A stretch of 6,847 bases of DNA from CAUZFZ01 sp963579025 (GCA_963579025.1 CAUZFZ010000289.1:1-6847); one strand, 5' to 3'; shown: positions 1-6,762, counted from the stretch's first letter. Numbers and translations: made by a program. Notes: generated by a model not told the origin, from the sequence alone.

Positions 1-40
1 CAGAACCCCGGCAGCCAGTCCTGAGCGACGGCCAGCCTGA

Positions 41-62
41 GACCACGCCAATCCGCGTGGTC
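41..62. repeat. Perfect 8-bp inverted repeat (hairpin) inside the IS end
   Basis: GACCACGC at 41–48 and GCGTGGTC at 55–62 are exact reverse complements separated by a 6-base loop. It lies between a possible upstream stop codon (22–24) and the IS terminal repeats. It could form a hairpin in RNA or be a binding site. There is no T-run after it on either strand, so I do not call it an intrinsic terminator. Confidence 0.45.
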
Positions 63-68
63 CAACAC

Positions 69-1265
69 TCACAAGGTGGGTCCGATTTCGACGCCGAAGT
101 GGGTCCGTTTTGCACGCCTATCTCCATTGTCGCGAGAAAACGCCTTCTTATAGGGCCGGGCACTGCTGAGGGCATCGTACACATCGGCCACAGCCGTGAT
201 CCGACCTTCGATCGGTATGTCCTTTCCCTTGAGCCCCAATGGATAGCCGCATCCATCCCAGTGCTCGTGGTGAGTCAGGGCGATTCGCATTGCCATCGAC
301 ATAATCGACGATGATTTGACCTGCAGCATCCGCGCTCCCATCTCCGTGTGTTTGCGGAGCTGCCGCCATTCGTCGCCGGGCATGCAATCAATGATCTGTT
401 CCCCGAAGCTGCAGTGCTTCTGCATGAAACTGTACTGCTCCGGATCGAGCTTGCCAGGCTTGTGTAGGATGCTGTCGGGAATCGCGATCTTACCCACATC
501 ATGTAGTTGCGCCGCCAAGTCGATGGACTCTATGAACTTTCCGTCGAAACCCAATTCATCCGCGATGACGGCAGCGTATTTGCCCACGCGAATCACATGC
601 TCACCTGTGTCGTCATCTCGAAACTCAGCGGCTCGGGCGAGACAGGTAATGATCTGCCGGCGCGAGTGCGCCAGTTCACGCGTACGCGCTTCGACCTGCT
701 TTTCAAGGTTCAGCGAGTAGTTTGCCAGGTGATCAAAGTGAGCTTTGGCGGCCAGGACGTTACGCACGCGCAACACCAGCTCAACGGGTTCAACCGGCTT
801 GGCCAGAAAGTCCGTGGCTCCAAGTTCCAGCGCCTGCATGCGCACCGAAGCTTCCGGGGATGCCGTCAGGATGATAACCGGAATCGTGGACAGGCACGGG
901 TTGTGCTTCATTTCCGTCAGGATGTCGATCCCGCTGACTTCCGGCATCATCACGTCAAGCAACACCACATCCGGCAGCTCCTGCTTCATCAGCCGAATCG
1001 CCTTCCTGGGATCCGTCGACGTAATGAAGTTGCTGTAACCTTCGTGGTTCAGGAACTTCTTGACGACCAGAACGTTATACGCTTCGTCGTCCAGGATCAT
1101 GATTTTCGACCTGGACAGCTTATCGTCTGGATCTGTGTCGGACCGTCTGTTGACTGAACGTTCGGCCGCGGACTTACTTGCCGGCGCACCGGCAGCCAGT
1201 CCGACATCTGCCAGAGTCTGATCCAGATTACTGTTCGTGGTTTCGGCGTGTGCAATCATGTGCAT
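69..1265 (-). CDS. REC–HD-GYP response regulator (c-di-GMP phosphodiesterase type), 3'-truncated
   Basis: The protein is predicted to be cytoplasmic and, when phosphorylated, to hydrolyse cyclic-di-GMP. An N-terminal tail (1–50) leads into a receiver domain (about 53–172) with acidic D59/D60, phosphoacceptor D104 in LLDVMMPE, T134 and K156. A coiled-coil-like linker (about 179–206) follows, then an HD-GYP domain from about 207. Visible active-site residues are H223, H255/D256 with K259 (HDVGK), H284, H306, H332/H333 (HHE), the GYP signature at 340–342 and D361. After RPYKKAF (to 376) the family match stops. The usual HFDP-containing last 30–40 residues are missing, and the C-terminus (GDRRAKRTHFGVEIGPTL) is partly read from IS terminal repeats. 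The catalytic ligands remain, so residual activity is possible but untested. The gene lies 189 bases downstream of an HPt gene on the same strand, its likely phosphodonor. Confidence 0.88.
   Translation of the reverse strand: MHMIAHAETTNSNLDQTLADVGLAAGAPASKSAAERSVNRRSDTDPDDKLSRSKIMILDDEAYNVLVVKKFLNHEGYSNFITSTDPRKAIRLMKQELPDVVLLDVMMPEVSGIDILTEMKHNPCLSTIPVIILTASPEASVRMQALELGATDFLAKPVEPVELVLRVRNVLAAKAHFDHLANYSLNLEKQVEARTRELAHSRRQIITCLARAAEFRDDDTGEHVIRVGKYAAVIADELGFDGKFIESIDLAAQLHDVGKIAIPDSILHKPGKLDPEQYSFMQKHCSFGEQIIDCMPGDEWRQLRKHTEMGARMLQVKSSSIMSMAMRIALTHHEHWDGCGYPLGLKGKDIPIEGRITAVADVYDALSSARPYKKAFSRDNGDRRAKRTHFGVEIGPTL
73..118. repeat. Two tandem terminal repeats of the IS21-like end
   Basis: The unit at 73–95 (AAGGTGGGTCCGATTTCGAC plus GCC) and the unit at 97–118 (AAGTGGGTCCGTTTTGCACG plus CC) differ by one missing base and a few substitutions. 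Spacing is about 23 bases. Multiple short repeats at the ends are transposase-binding sites in IS21-family elements. The second unit contributes the last codons of the truncated HD-GYP gene on the other strand. Confidence 0.6.
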
Positions 1266-1268
1266 TGT

Positions 1269-1272
1269 CCCT
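1269..1272 (-). promoter_or_regulatory. Shine–Dalgarno-like AGGG before the HD-GYP gene
   Basis: On the minus strand CCAGGGACA directly precedes ATGCACATG. The AGGG is only 3 bases from the first ATG (1263–1265) but 9 bases from the second ATG (1257–1259). The second ATG is therefore the better-spaced start, giving a protein two residues shorter that begins MIAHAE. Many Planctomycetota genes lack a clear Shine–Dalgarno site, so this is weak evidence. Confidence 0.4.
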
Positions 1273-1371
1273 GGCGACCAGGCGAGTCCGCTGAGCGTCC
1301 GCGTGCTTCACGCCGACTGCGAACGCGCGCTACTTTCCAATTGAAACTTGTCTCAAAGAACGCAGACAGGG

Positions 1372-1395
1372 GGCGACGGTGGAGCCTGTGTCGCC
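1372..1395. repeat. Small inverted repeat in the HPt–HD-GYP intergenic gap
   Basis: GGCGAC (1372–1377) pairs with GTCGCC (1390–1395) around a 12-base loop, in the 189-base gap between the two regulatory genes. It could be a transcript hairpin or a regulator site. A 6-bp stem in GC-rich DNA can easily be chance. No convincing promoter was seen in the gap. Confidence 0.2.
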
Positions 1396-1454
1396 ATGTT
1401 TGATGACGTTCTCAACGGTTGTAAGGTCTGTTCATCAACGGATCGGTTTTGAGA

Positions 1455-2075
1455 TCAGGCGAGTTCCGCGCTAAGTTCCAGATTCGGAACATCCACTGCC
1501 GCAGTCATTTCTACAATCTGCCGCAGGACTGGCTCGATCCGTTCAATCCGTCCCTGCCGAGCCAGCGTCATCAGTCTGGTGCCGGGTTCTGTGAATTCCT
1601 CAAAACCCATTGTTCCCGCTGATCCCTTCAGCCAATGGGCCAGGCGGGCGACGGATTTGATATCGCCGTTCCGTAAGGCCTCATCCATAGTTGCCACTTC
1701 GCTGCGCAGCTTCTGCACGAAGCCGCAGACGATTTCGCAGAATTCCGGATCGTCCATAGGCAGGCTCGACCGGATACGTCCATCAGCAGCGGACGGAGAT
1801 GATGCAGTGATCTCTGCGAGCGAACGTTTCTCAGACTGTTGCCGAACGCCAGGTGTGTCCTGAAGCATTTCTTCCAATTCTGCCTGTGACACCGAATACA
1901 GACCGGTATGTGAGTTGACCAGAACGGGTGTGGCAGTCGCATCCACCGGGGTGGAATCCGCAGAAGCGTCTTCTTCGAGAGTGTGCCGGATCTCGACGGG
2001 ACTGTCTTCTTCGCTGACTTCTGCCGCGTTCGAATGGGAACCGCGACTTTCGCTCTGGCCACGCGGCAGCGCCAT
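1455..2075 (-). CDS. HPt phosphotransfer domain protein, probably the C-terminal remnant of a hybrid sensor kinase
   Basis: The C-terminal half (about 105–200) is a histidine phosphotransfer domain. Its signature is HWLKGSAGTMGF at 147–158, with H147 the expected phosphorylated residue, in a helical context with the typical downstream glycine and phenylalanine. Residues 15–100 are acidic, Ser/Thr/Pro-rich and low in hydrophobics. This looks like the flexible linker that joins a receiver domain to an HPt domain in hybrid kinases. The ATG at 2075 overlaps the transposase remnant on the other strand, and an in-frame TGA lies about 30 bases upstream, so the present start looks accidental. I infer that the kinase and receiver parts were lost through the transposon insertion. 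The likely partner is the REC–HD-GYP protein encoded downstream. A stand-alone HPt protein is the alternative. The domain call is firm; the truncation is inference. Confidence 0.72.
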   Translation of the reverse strand: MALPRGQSESRGSHSNAAEVSEEDSPVEIRHTLEEDASADSTPVDATATPVLVNSHTGLYSVSQAELEEMLQDTPGVRQQSEKRSLAEITASSPSAADGRIRSSLPMDDPEFCEIVCGFVQKLRSEVATMDEALRNGDIKSVARLAHWLKGSAGTMGFEEFTEPGTRLMTLARQGRIERIEPVLRQIVEMTAAVDVPNLELSAELA

Positions 2076-2092
2076 GTGGCCAGGCTCTGCCC

Positions 2093-2854
2093 GTTGAATA
2101 CCTCAAGGAAGAGAATCGCATTCTGCGGGCTCGTCTTCCGGGGCAGGTGCATACCCGCCCGAGCGAGCGTGAGCGGCTCCTGAAGCTCGGTAAGGCCCTT
2201 GGACGGGCCATTGAGGAGCTGATCACCATCGTGTCGCCGTCGACGTTCTATCGCTGGATTCGCGAAGAGAACGACGGGAAGAAAACGGCCAATCCGAAGG
2301 GTGGTCAGCGGAAGCCGAAAGAACTGCGGGAGCTGGTCATCGAGATCGCGAAGACCACCGGGTTCGGTTACACGCGAATCATTGGTGAACTCCGTAAGCT
2401 CGGCATCAAGAAGATCAGCCGGCAGACAGTGCGTCGCATTCTGAAGGAAGAGGGGATTGAGCCCGGGCCGGATCGCACGTCAGATTCGTGGACAGAATTC
2501 ATTGAGCGTCACAAGGAGACTCTGTGGGCCGTCGATTTCTTCTCCGTGCGTGCCGTGACGGCCCGGGGGCTGCGACACATGTACGTGATGGCGTTTCTGT
2601 GTCTGGAAACCCGCGAGCTGATCTGCTCCGAGTCGACCGAGCATCCGAATTCAGCGTGGGTGGTGGAGCAGACGGACCGGTTTCTCGATGAGACCTGCGG
2701 CCGCGGGAAGAAGCCGGAGATCATCATGCACGATCTCGTTACGAAGTTCTCGAAGGACTTCGTGGCTGCGATCGATGCCCGTGGCGTGCGAACCAACGCC
2801 TTGCCGAAGGCCTCGACGTGCTGCTGTGCGAGCTGCAGGACGCGAATGGCCTGA
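2093..2854 (+). pseudogene. Remnant of an integrase-core (rve/DDE) transposase
   Basis: From 2093 the frame reads VEYLKEENRILRARLPG, a leucine-rich start typical of this transposase type. A helix-turn-helix-like region with STFYRWIREE follows, then a second helical DNA-binding region containing GFGYTRIIGELRKLG, then the integrase core. The first catalytic Asp is in LWAVDFF (D130 counted from the GTG at 2147). The second should lie in a HDRDTKF-type motif, but here it reads HDLVTKF with Val198 in its place. After NALPKAS (about 2821) the match ends in unrelated codons and a stop at 2854, so the catalytic Glu region is missing. The N-terminus is also gone: HVAR (2073–2084) in another frame would join to LPVEYLKEEN if one base had been lost. 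No terminal inverted repeat was found. It resembles IS481/IS3-like rve transposases common in Planctomycetota; the exact family is unsure. It is almost certainly inactive. Confidence 0.75.
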
Positions 2855-3132
2855 TGGACGCGGGGTCGGATTCTACTTCCGCAACGTGACGGAACTTGTC
2901 TTGTTCGGAATTCGGGGCTCGCTTCGCACTGGCCCGCCAGCACGCACCACGTCAACATGATCGCTACGAGAAAGCGTGAGCATTCTCGGAATGCCCGATG
3001 AACTCTATGACGTGATCGAGTCCTGCAGCCCCGGCAGATACCTTGAGCTGTTTGCCCGTATGAATAGAGACGGTTGGGACCAGTGGGGTGATGAGATCGA
3101 CTCGTATTCCTCGCGAATCGAGCATCCCAAGG
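2844..3132 (+). pseudogene. C-terminal fragment of an MT-A70-type adenine methyltransferase
   Basis: Three pieces join into the C-terminal part of a bacterial MT-A70 (N6-adenine methyltransferase-like) protein. Frame one (2844–2947) gives EWPDGRGVGFYFRNVTELVL then FGIRG. A second frame (2948–2992) gives HVNMIATRKREHSR. Back in frame one (2994–3132) it gives PDELYDVIESCSPGRYLELF then ARMNRDGWDQWGDEID. In the family these blocks occur in this order, with the pattern TRKREHSRKPDE...CSPG...LELFAR...GW..WG. The fragment lacks everything upstream, including the catalytic DPPW motif. A one-base loss near 2947 and a one-base gain near 2990 break the frame, and a TGA at 2958 closes frame one. It starts about 20 bases after the transposase match ends, so it was probably joined by deletion. 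In bacteria such enzymes often sit in phages or restriction-modification loci. Confidence 0.72.
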
Positions 3133-4191
3133 CTAAGAGTCGCCATCAGAACCGGGCAGCGCGAGACCACAGGTCGCGTCGGCCACATCCGACGGCGAAC
3201 TCAGCCTCAAGGCAAATGGGTCACCGTGTGGAACTACGTCCACCGGCTCGATTGCTCGCGTTTTTCGCCGAGCGACATGAAAGCACACGACTCCCTCACA
3301 CCCAACCAAGTCTGGCAACATGGACGAAGCCAGTATAAAGGGCTTAGGACCGTCCGGAACGATAATCACGTCACCAAGGCTCCTGAATTCTCGTACGGTC
3401 GAGATGAGCGTCTCAAGTGATTTCGAAATATCGAACAACGGTAGCGGCAACTCATGTGAGGCCGCCCGCAAGACATCTTCGTTACGCTCACGAACAGTCT
3501 GCACATAGTCGGGTCGGGACGCCGGATCTGCATAAAACGTGATCAGGTTTTCGGGATCAATCACTCCCCAAATGGCTTGAGACCGAATTCGGTCAAACCC
3601 CAATCCCATAAGATGAGTCCGAAAGTGTGGATTCAATGAGGCCCGACCACTCATGACTCGAAAATCATTGACTCCAACTGTCGGATACTCGCTGTCGGGA
3701 TACTCTCCGGGAGAGTACCAGAGAAACCCCGAATCCCCAGGCCGCAGTTTTGAATCCAAGAGCAGGGGAATCGAGCAGTACCACGACCTCGGCATAGAAG
3801 AATAGTCAACGTGGATCTCACACGGTGTTTCGCAGCTATCGACACAACTCGAAACGATGTCCGCCAGTATGGACAGAAATGCGGCGGACTCATCCGCATC
3901 GATCAAGTGTGGCACAAGCCCTTGCTCAGAGTAGAACTTGTCATTCTCCGGTCGCGAAAGGACGTCACGGTGTTCCGTCATCCCGAAGACGTGTCGTACC
4001 TCAAATGCATCCTGAATCGCTACGCGTTGCTGCAACGCACTGCAAACCCAGTGCCGGCTTCGTGACTCATAGCCGCTTACCGCTACAAGGCATCTACGGA
4101 CCGCATTTGCGTCCCGAAGCTGGTTTGCGTGTCGATCAAACGTGACCGTGGCTCGGTCAGTCAATCTCAAGTGTGATTGCGGCTTCATCAT
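3133..4191 (-). CDS. Uncharacterised protein with GYESRSR and DYSSMPRSWY motifs, last gene of the operon
   Basis: I do not recognise an established family name. Numbering here counts from the TTG at 4203, the furthest upstream start (356 residues). I prefer the ATG at 4191 (or 4188), which gives about 352 residues. A variable start is followed by a hydrophobic strand and GYESRSR (44–50). A region rich in Ser and Cys (115–130) leads to strand IHVDYSSMPRSWY (130–142), and further on come WYSPGEYPDSEYP (162–174) and VPDGPKPF (282–289). The strand-then-charged-loop pattern suggests a Rossmann-like alpha/beta protein with two lobes. There is no signal peptide or membrane helix. The gene overlaps the 3' end of the ATPase gene by 35 bases, which implies translational coupling. 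Its last residues (ALPGSDGDS) run up to the MT-A70 fragment on the other strand, so the natural C-terminus may be altered. Function is unknown; a partner or effector of the ATPase is inference. Confidence 0.72.
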   Translation of the reverse strand: MMKPQSHLRLTDRATVTFDRHANQLRDANAVRRCLVAVSGYESRSRHWVCSALQQRVAIQDAFEVRHVFGMTEHRDVLSRPENDKFYSEQGLVPHLIDADESAAFLSILADIVSSCVDSCETPCEIHVDYSSMPRSWYCSIPLLLDSKLRPGDSGFLWYSPGEYPDSEYPTVGVNDFRVMSGRASLNPHFRTHLMGLGFDRIRSQAIWGVIDPENLITFYADPASRPDYVQTVRERNEDVLRAASHELPLPLFDISKSLETLISTVREFRSLGDVIIVPDGPKPFILASSMLPDLVGCEGVVCFHVARRKTRAIEPVDVVPHGDPFALRLSSPSDVADATCGLALPGSDGDS

Positions 4192-6025
4192 CAGTGAACT
4201 CAAGTCTGAGTTGTCTTACAAGTTCGTGTGCTTCATTGGCCGTTACTGGCGGCGACGGTGCCAACTGCTCTCCGCTGAACAGACGCCGCTCGCGCTGTCC
4301 AACCAGTCGCGACTGCCCCCGCCGCATGGGCAGCCAGAACGCCACGCAGTAGCAGTATGATAGTCTGAAGTCCGTCTTGGGCGAGAGGCTTTCCAGAAGA
4401 CTGGAGTGGTCAACAAGAATGTGTGTGTACCCCGTTGCCACGGCGAGAGCCTCTCGAACGACTGCGTCTTCGAGCAGTTCTGACGACACGCGAAAATGGC
4501 ATCCACTATCAACCATATCTGTACCGTGGACACGATCCTCAAGCAGCCGGCCGATTACATCAATCAGTGCTTTGGCGGTAACCCCATGTTCTGGAAGCCC
4601 TTCGCTTGCTTCATGCCGTCGCTCGCAAAATTGCATCAGAACGCGGTGCTGATTCTTCGGTGTCAGGTCCCGTCCGCGACTGGCATCTACCAGTGCGTTC
4701 ATCAATTGGATGAATGTCCGAGGGTTGCCGTCAGCCACATGTCGGATGTTCTCAGCCCCTGCAAACCAGCCGACCCACCGATTGCCTTGCGACCGCTCTG
4801 CCTTCATCTTTCGGACGAAGTATATGGGTCGAAACTTCTTTAGAACCGGCTGTATGAACTTTTGCGGTTCGTTCCGCACGCGTTCGTAGTGTGCCTGTCG
4901 AGCAGCCCCAAGTTCCGCAACGATGTCATTAATGACATTGTCTTCATCCCACTCACCATAGGTCGATTCCATCTCCTGCCGGAAGTAGTCCAGTGGTTCA
5001 TCTCTACCGACCGTCCCGACAAACGCGGCCAGCGTGACGTGCTCGTCGTCAAGGTCGTTCAGTCCCGTCCGTTGTAGCCGGACACGAGTTATGTGGTCTG
5101 TCACATTCTCAAAGTCATCAGACGAGCATCCCATATCGATGCAACGATAGTTGAAGTCGCTGCCATTCGATTCAATCTCTACTCCGTCGTGCAGCGTACA
5201 TCTGGTACTGTGTCGAAACGGTAACGTCGCCATTTTAACAACCAAAGGCCGCTTTTCGTCTCGCAGAAAAGTGTTAATGCACTCTATGTACTTCGGATGA
5301 AGGAATTCAGCTTCATCAATACACGCAAGCCATCTAGTGTTGTCTGTGTCTATCTGCAAATCCTTCGTAATCACCGGAAGAACATGCAGAATCGGCCGCA
5401 GAAGAGGCTTGGCGAACTGGCTAGCGTCTTCGCATCCACTAATGTCAGATGGGCCAAGCACGCTATACAAATGCATGATTGTTTCGCGGACGTCATCTAA
5501 AGAGCTGAATGACACATTGCATGATGGAAACCACCATTTCTGAAACGTCGCGAGAACTGCCGATAATTGTCTGAGCCGTTCTTTCGAGTCGTTTTCCGCA
5601 ACAATGAGCAGCGAGCCGACTTGGTCCAGCAAAGATTGAGCAGCCATGCAATTGAAGGCGAACTGGAAGTAGGCTACTCCTTCCTCTTCCGACGCGCTGC
5701 CGTCTGGTAACCCTGCGGCAAACTCCAAATGCATCGGAATATAGAACCCAATGAATCGTTTGTTACGCACATACTCCACTGCGGCCGGGTCACCGTTTTT
5801 CTCCGCGTATTGGCGGAGACACGAAAACGACAGCATCCGTAGGAGCACGGTCTTACCGCTACCGCGACTGCCCAACAGAATCTCGTGCTGCTCATTGAAC
5901 AGTGACCAAAACGTCGTGGTTGGAGAGAATTCTGCAGCGATCTTTTCATCGCCGTACATCTTCGATTGCGAATCTCGGAACGGATTCAACCCTTGGTAGC
6001 CCTTCAACTTGTCGCTGAGTCTCAT
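4157..6025 (-). CDS. ORC/CDC6-like P-loop AAA-type ATPase
   Basis: This is a 622-residue ATPase, predicted cytoplasmic. The start MRLSDKLKGYQGLNPFRDSQ precedes the Walker A motif GSRGSGKT (52–59). Walker B is LACIDEAEF (233–241), with D237 and E238 the magnesium and catalytic residues. LVVKMATLP (261–269) fits a sensor 1 strand. DGNPRTFIQLMN (432–443) matches the GNPR-type sensor 2 of ORC/CDC6-like and STAND-like ATPases. All nucleotide-binding elements are present, so it appears intact. The long C-terminal part (about 455–622) has no motif I recognise and may be a winged-helix or partner-binding region. The ATG overlaps the stop of the phosphoesterase gene as ATGA, and its own stop lies inside the start of the next gene. 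I see no replication origin or replication gene nearby, so a role as a sensor or switch in a defence-type module is more likely than replication initiation, but this is inference. Confidence 0.82.
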   Translation of the reverse strand: MRLSDKLKGYQGLNPFRDSQSKMYGDEKIAAEFSPTTTFWSLFNEQHEILLGSRGSGKTVLLRMLSFSCLRQYAEKNGDPAAVEYVRNKRFIGFYIPMHLEFAAGLPDGSASEEEGVAYFQFAFNCMAAQSLLDQVGSLLIVAENDSKERLRQLSAVLATFQKWWFPSCNVSFSSLDDVRETIMHLYSVLGPSDISGCEDASQFAKPLLRPILHVLPVITKDLQIDTDNTRWLACIDEAEFLHPKYIECINTFLRDEKRPLVVKMATLPFRHSTRCTLHDGVEIESNGSDFNYRCIDMGCSSDDFENVTDHITRVRLQRTGLNDLDDEHVTLAAFVGTVGRDEPLDYFRQEMESTYGEWDEDNVINDIVAELGAARQAHYERVRNEPQKFIQPVLKKFRPIYFVRKMKAERSQGNRWVGWFAGAENIRHVADGNPRTFIQLMNALVDASRGRDLTPKNQHRVLMQFCERRHEASEGLPEHGVTAKALIDVIGRLLEDRVHGTDMVDSGCHFRVSSELLEDAVVREALAVATGYTHILVDHSSLLESLSPKTDFRLSYCYCVAFWLPMRRGQSRLVGQRERRLFSGEQLAPSPPVTANEAHELVRQLRLEFTDDEAAITLEID

Positions 6026-6726
6026 CGAACTGCCCTCCGAATAGCCGTCATTTCAGGAAACTGTCCGATCAGGACTGCACCCTTTTCTTCAGCATCAATG
6101 ACGTCCTTGAGGAGATCATTCAGGTCTGAGTTTGGAAGGCATCTGAGCGAAAGGGGCAGGACCGCAAAATCGGGCAGCTCGGCGATTTCATCACCAACCG
6201 TTGACATTGTGTCTCTGACGATCACTTTGAGTGCGTCCCTTACGTTCGAGACAGTCGCCACTGAGCCGAAGTGTTGACGCCCGTCAATCTGAACCAGTGG
6301 CGAGTACTCATGTGGCCGCCATCCATCACGGGAATTGTAGGCGAATGACTCGAGCGTCCCAACGGCCGCCCGCGTCGTCTCCTCACGGCTTTCGAGCGTG
6401 AGGATATGACACATGTTGGGAAACTCGCCGGCACGACGGTGGTTCGCGCCAACTGCGACGCTTCCGGCACAGACAAAGGTCTTCGGGGATGACCATCCGT
6501 TGTTGACGCGGGTAAACATGGCAGCTTGGTGTCGATGCCCGTGGCACACGACGTCAATGCCGCTGCTTGCGATGATGTCGAGAAGCTCAGAGCCTTCTTC
6601 GACCGCAGAAATGTCCTCAGAAACTGTTGGGTAAGAGTACTTATAAGGGTGATGGTGCATCATTAGAATCTGCCACGTTGCCTTACCATCATCGGTGCCT
6701 ACCATGTCCTGCAGCCACTGCAGCAA
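6022..6726 (-). CDS. Calcineurin-like metallophosphoesterase, C-terminal part only
   Basis: LQWLQDMVG leads to ILMMHHHPY (20–28) and VVCHGHRH (59–66). These are the third and fourth metal-binding blocks of calcineurin-like phosphoesterases, with His ligands in the HHHP and GHxH motifs. The earlier blocks (DxH, GDxxD, GNH[DE]) are absent. The reading frame continues upstream only to a TGA at 6763–6765 with no ATG, so the 5' part is missing, either deleted or moved. The TTG at 6726 is a nominal start. Residues 110–234 follow the catalytic fold and include an alpha/beta tail of unknown role. The stop overlaps the ATPase start by ATGA, showing that the two were co-translated. An intact relative would cleave phosphoester bonds in nucleic acid or nucleotides; this copy is unlikely to be active without its N-terminus. 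Confidence 0.75.
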   Translation of the reverse strand: MLQWLQDMVGTDDGKATWQILMMHHHPYKYSYPTVSEDISAVEEGSELLDIIASSGIDVVCHGHRHQAAMFTRVNNGWSSPKTFVCAGSVAVGANHRRAGEFPNMCHILTLESREETTRAAVGTLESFAYNSRDGWRPHEYSPLVQIDGRQHFGSVATVSNVRDALKVIVRDTMSTVGDEIAELPDFAVLPLSLRCLPNSDLNDLLKDVIDAEEKGAVLIGQFPEMTAIRRAVR

Positions 6727-6762
6727 TTCCCGGACGGTCTGTCTCCTCGGGGATTTTGGGGC

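Larger units (their letters stand above)
1..118 (+). mobile_element. Right-end remnant of an IS21-like insertion sequence
   Basis: Two near-identical units, each with a GTGGGTCCG or AGTGGGTCCG core, sit in tandem at the point where the neighbouring HD-GYP reading frame stops matching its family. Tandem terminal repeats of this kind, and outer ends of TG...CA, are known for IS21-family elements. A CA occurs at 113–114, so the element probably ends at 114; the repeat unit itself runs to 118. Positions 1–24 read QNPGSQS followed by a stop and could be the last codons of an istA or istB gene outside the window. The family call is from terminal-repeat style only, because no transposase is visible. 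The element's body would lie to the left. Confidence 0.55.

Noticed and set aside
507..1157. Long plus-strand open frames opposite the HD-GYP gene
   Set aside because: They are antisense to a gene with clear REC and HD-GYP motifs; their translations show no family features.
1326..1366. Minus-strand TTGAGA with a downstream GTAGCG as a promoter for the HD-GYP gene
   Set aside because: The −10 match is poor and the host's promoter consensus is not known from this window.
2509..2958. 149-residue minus-strand open frame opposite the transposase
   Set aside because: It is the shadow of the transposase and methyltransferase remnants; no domain pattern is visible.
3146..3172. Resemblance between 3146–3172 (CAGAACCGGGCAGC...GAGACCAC) and the left edge at 1–46
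   Set aside because: Only short shared words with different spacing; too weak to claim a second IS end or a target duplication.
2976..3338. 120-residue plus-strand open frame as an independent gene
   Set aside because: Its first half is the last segment of the MT-A70 fragment and its second half is antisense to the 3' end of the operon's last gene.
4157..6025. ATPase as the IstB helper of an IS21-like element
   Set aside because: At 622 residues it is far longer than IstB, has an ORC-like GNPR sensor 2, and is coupled to a phosphoesterase gene rather than to istA.
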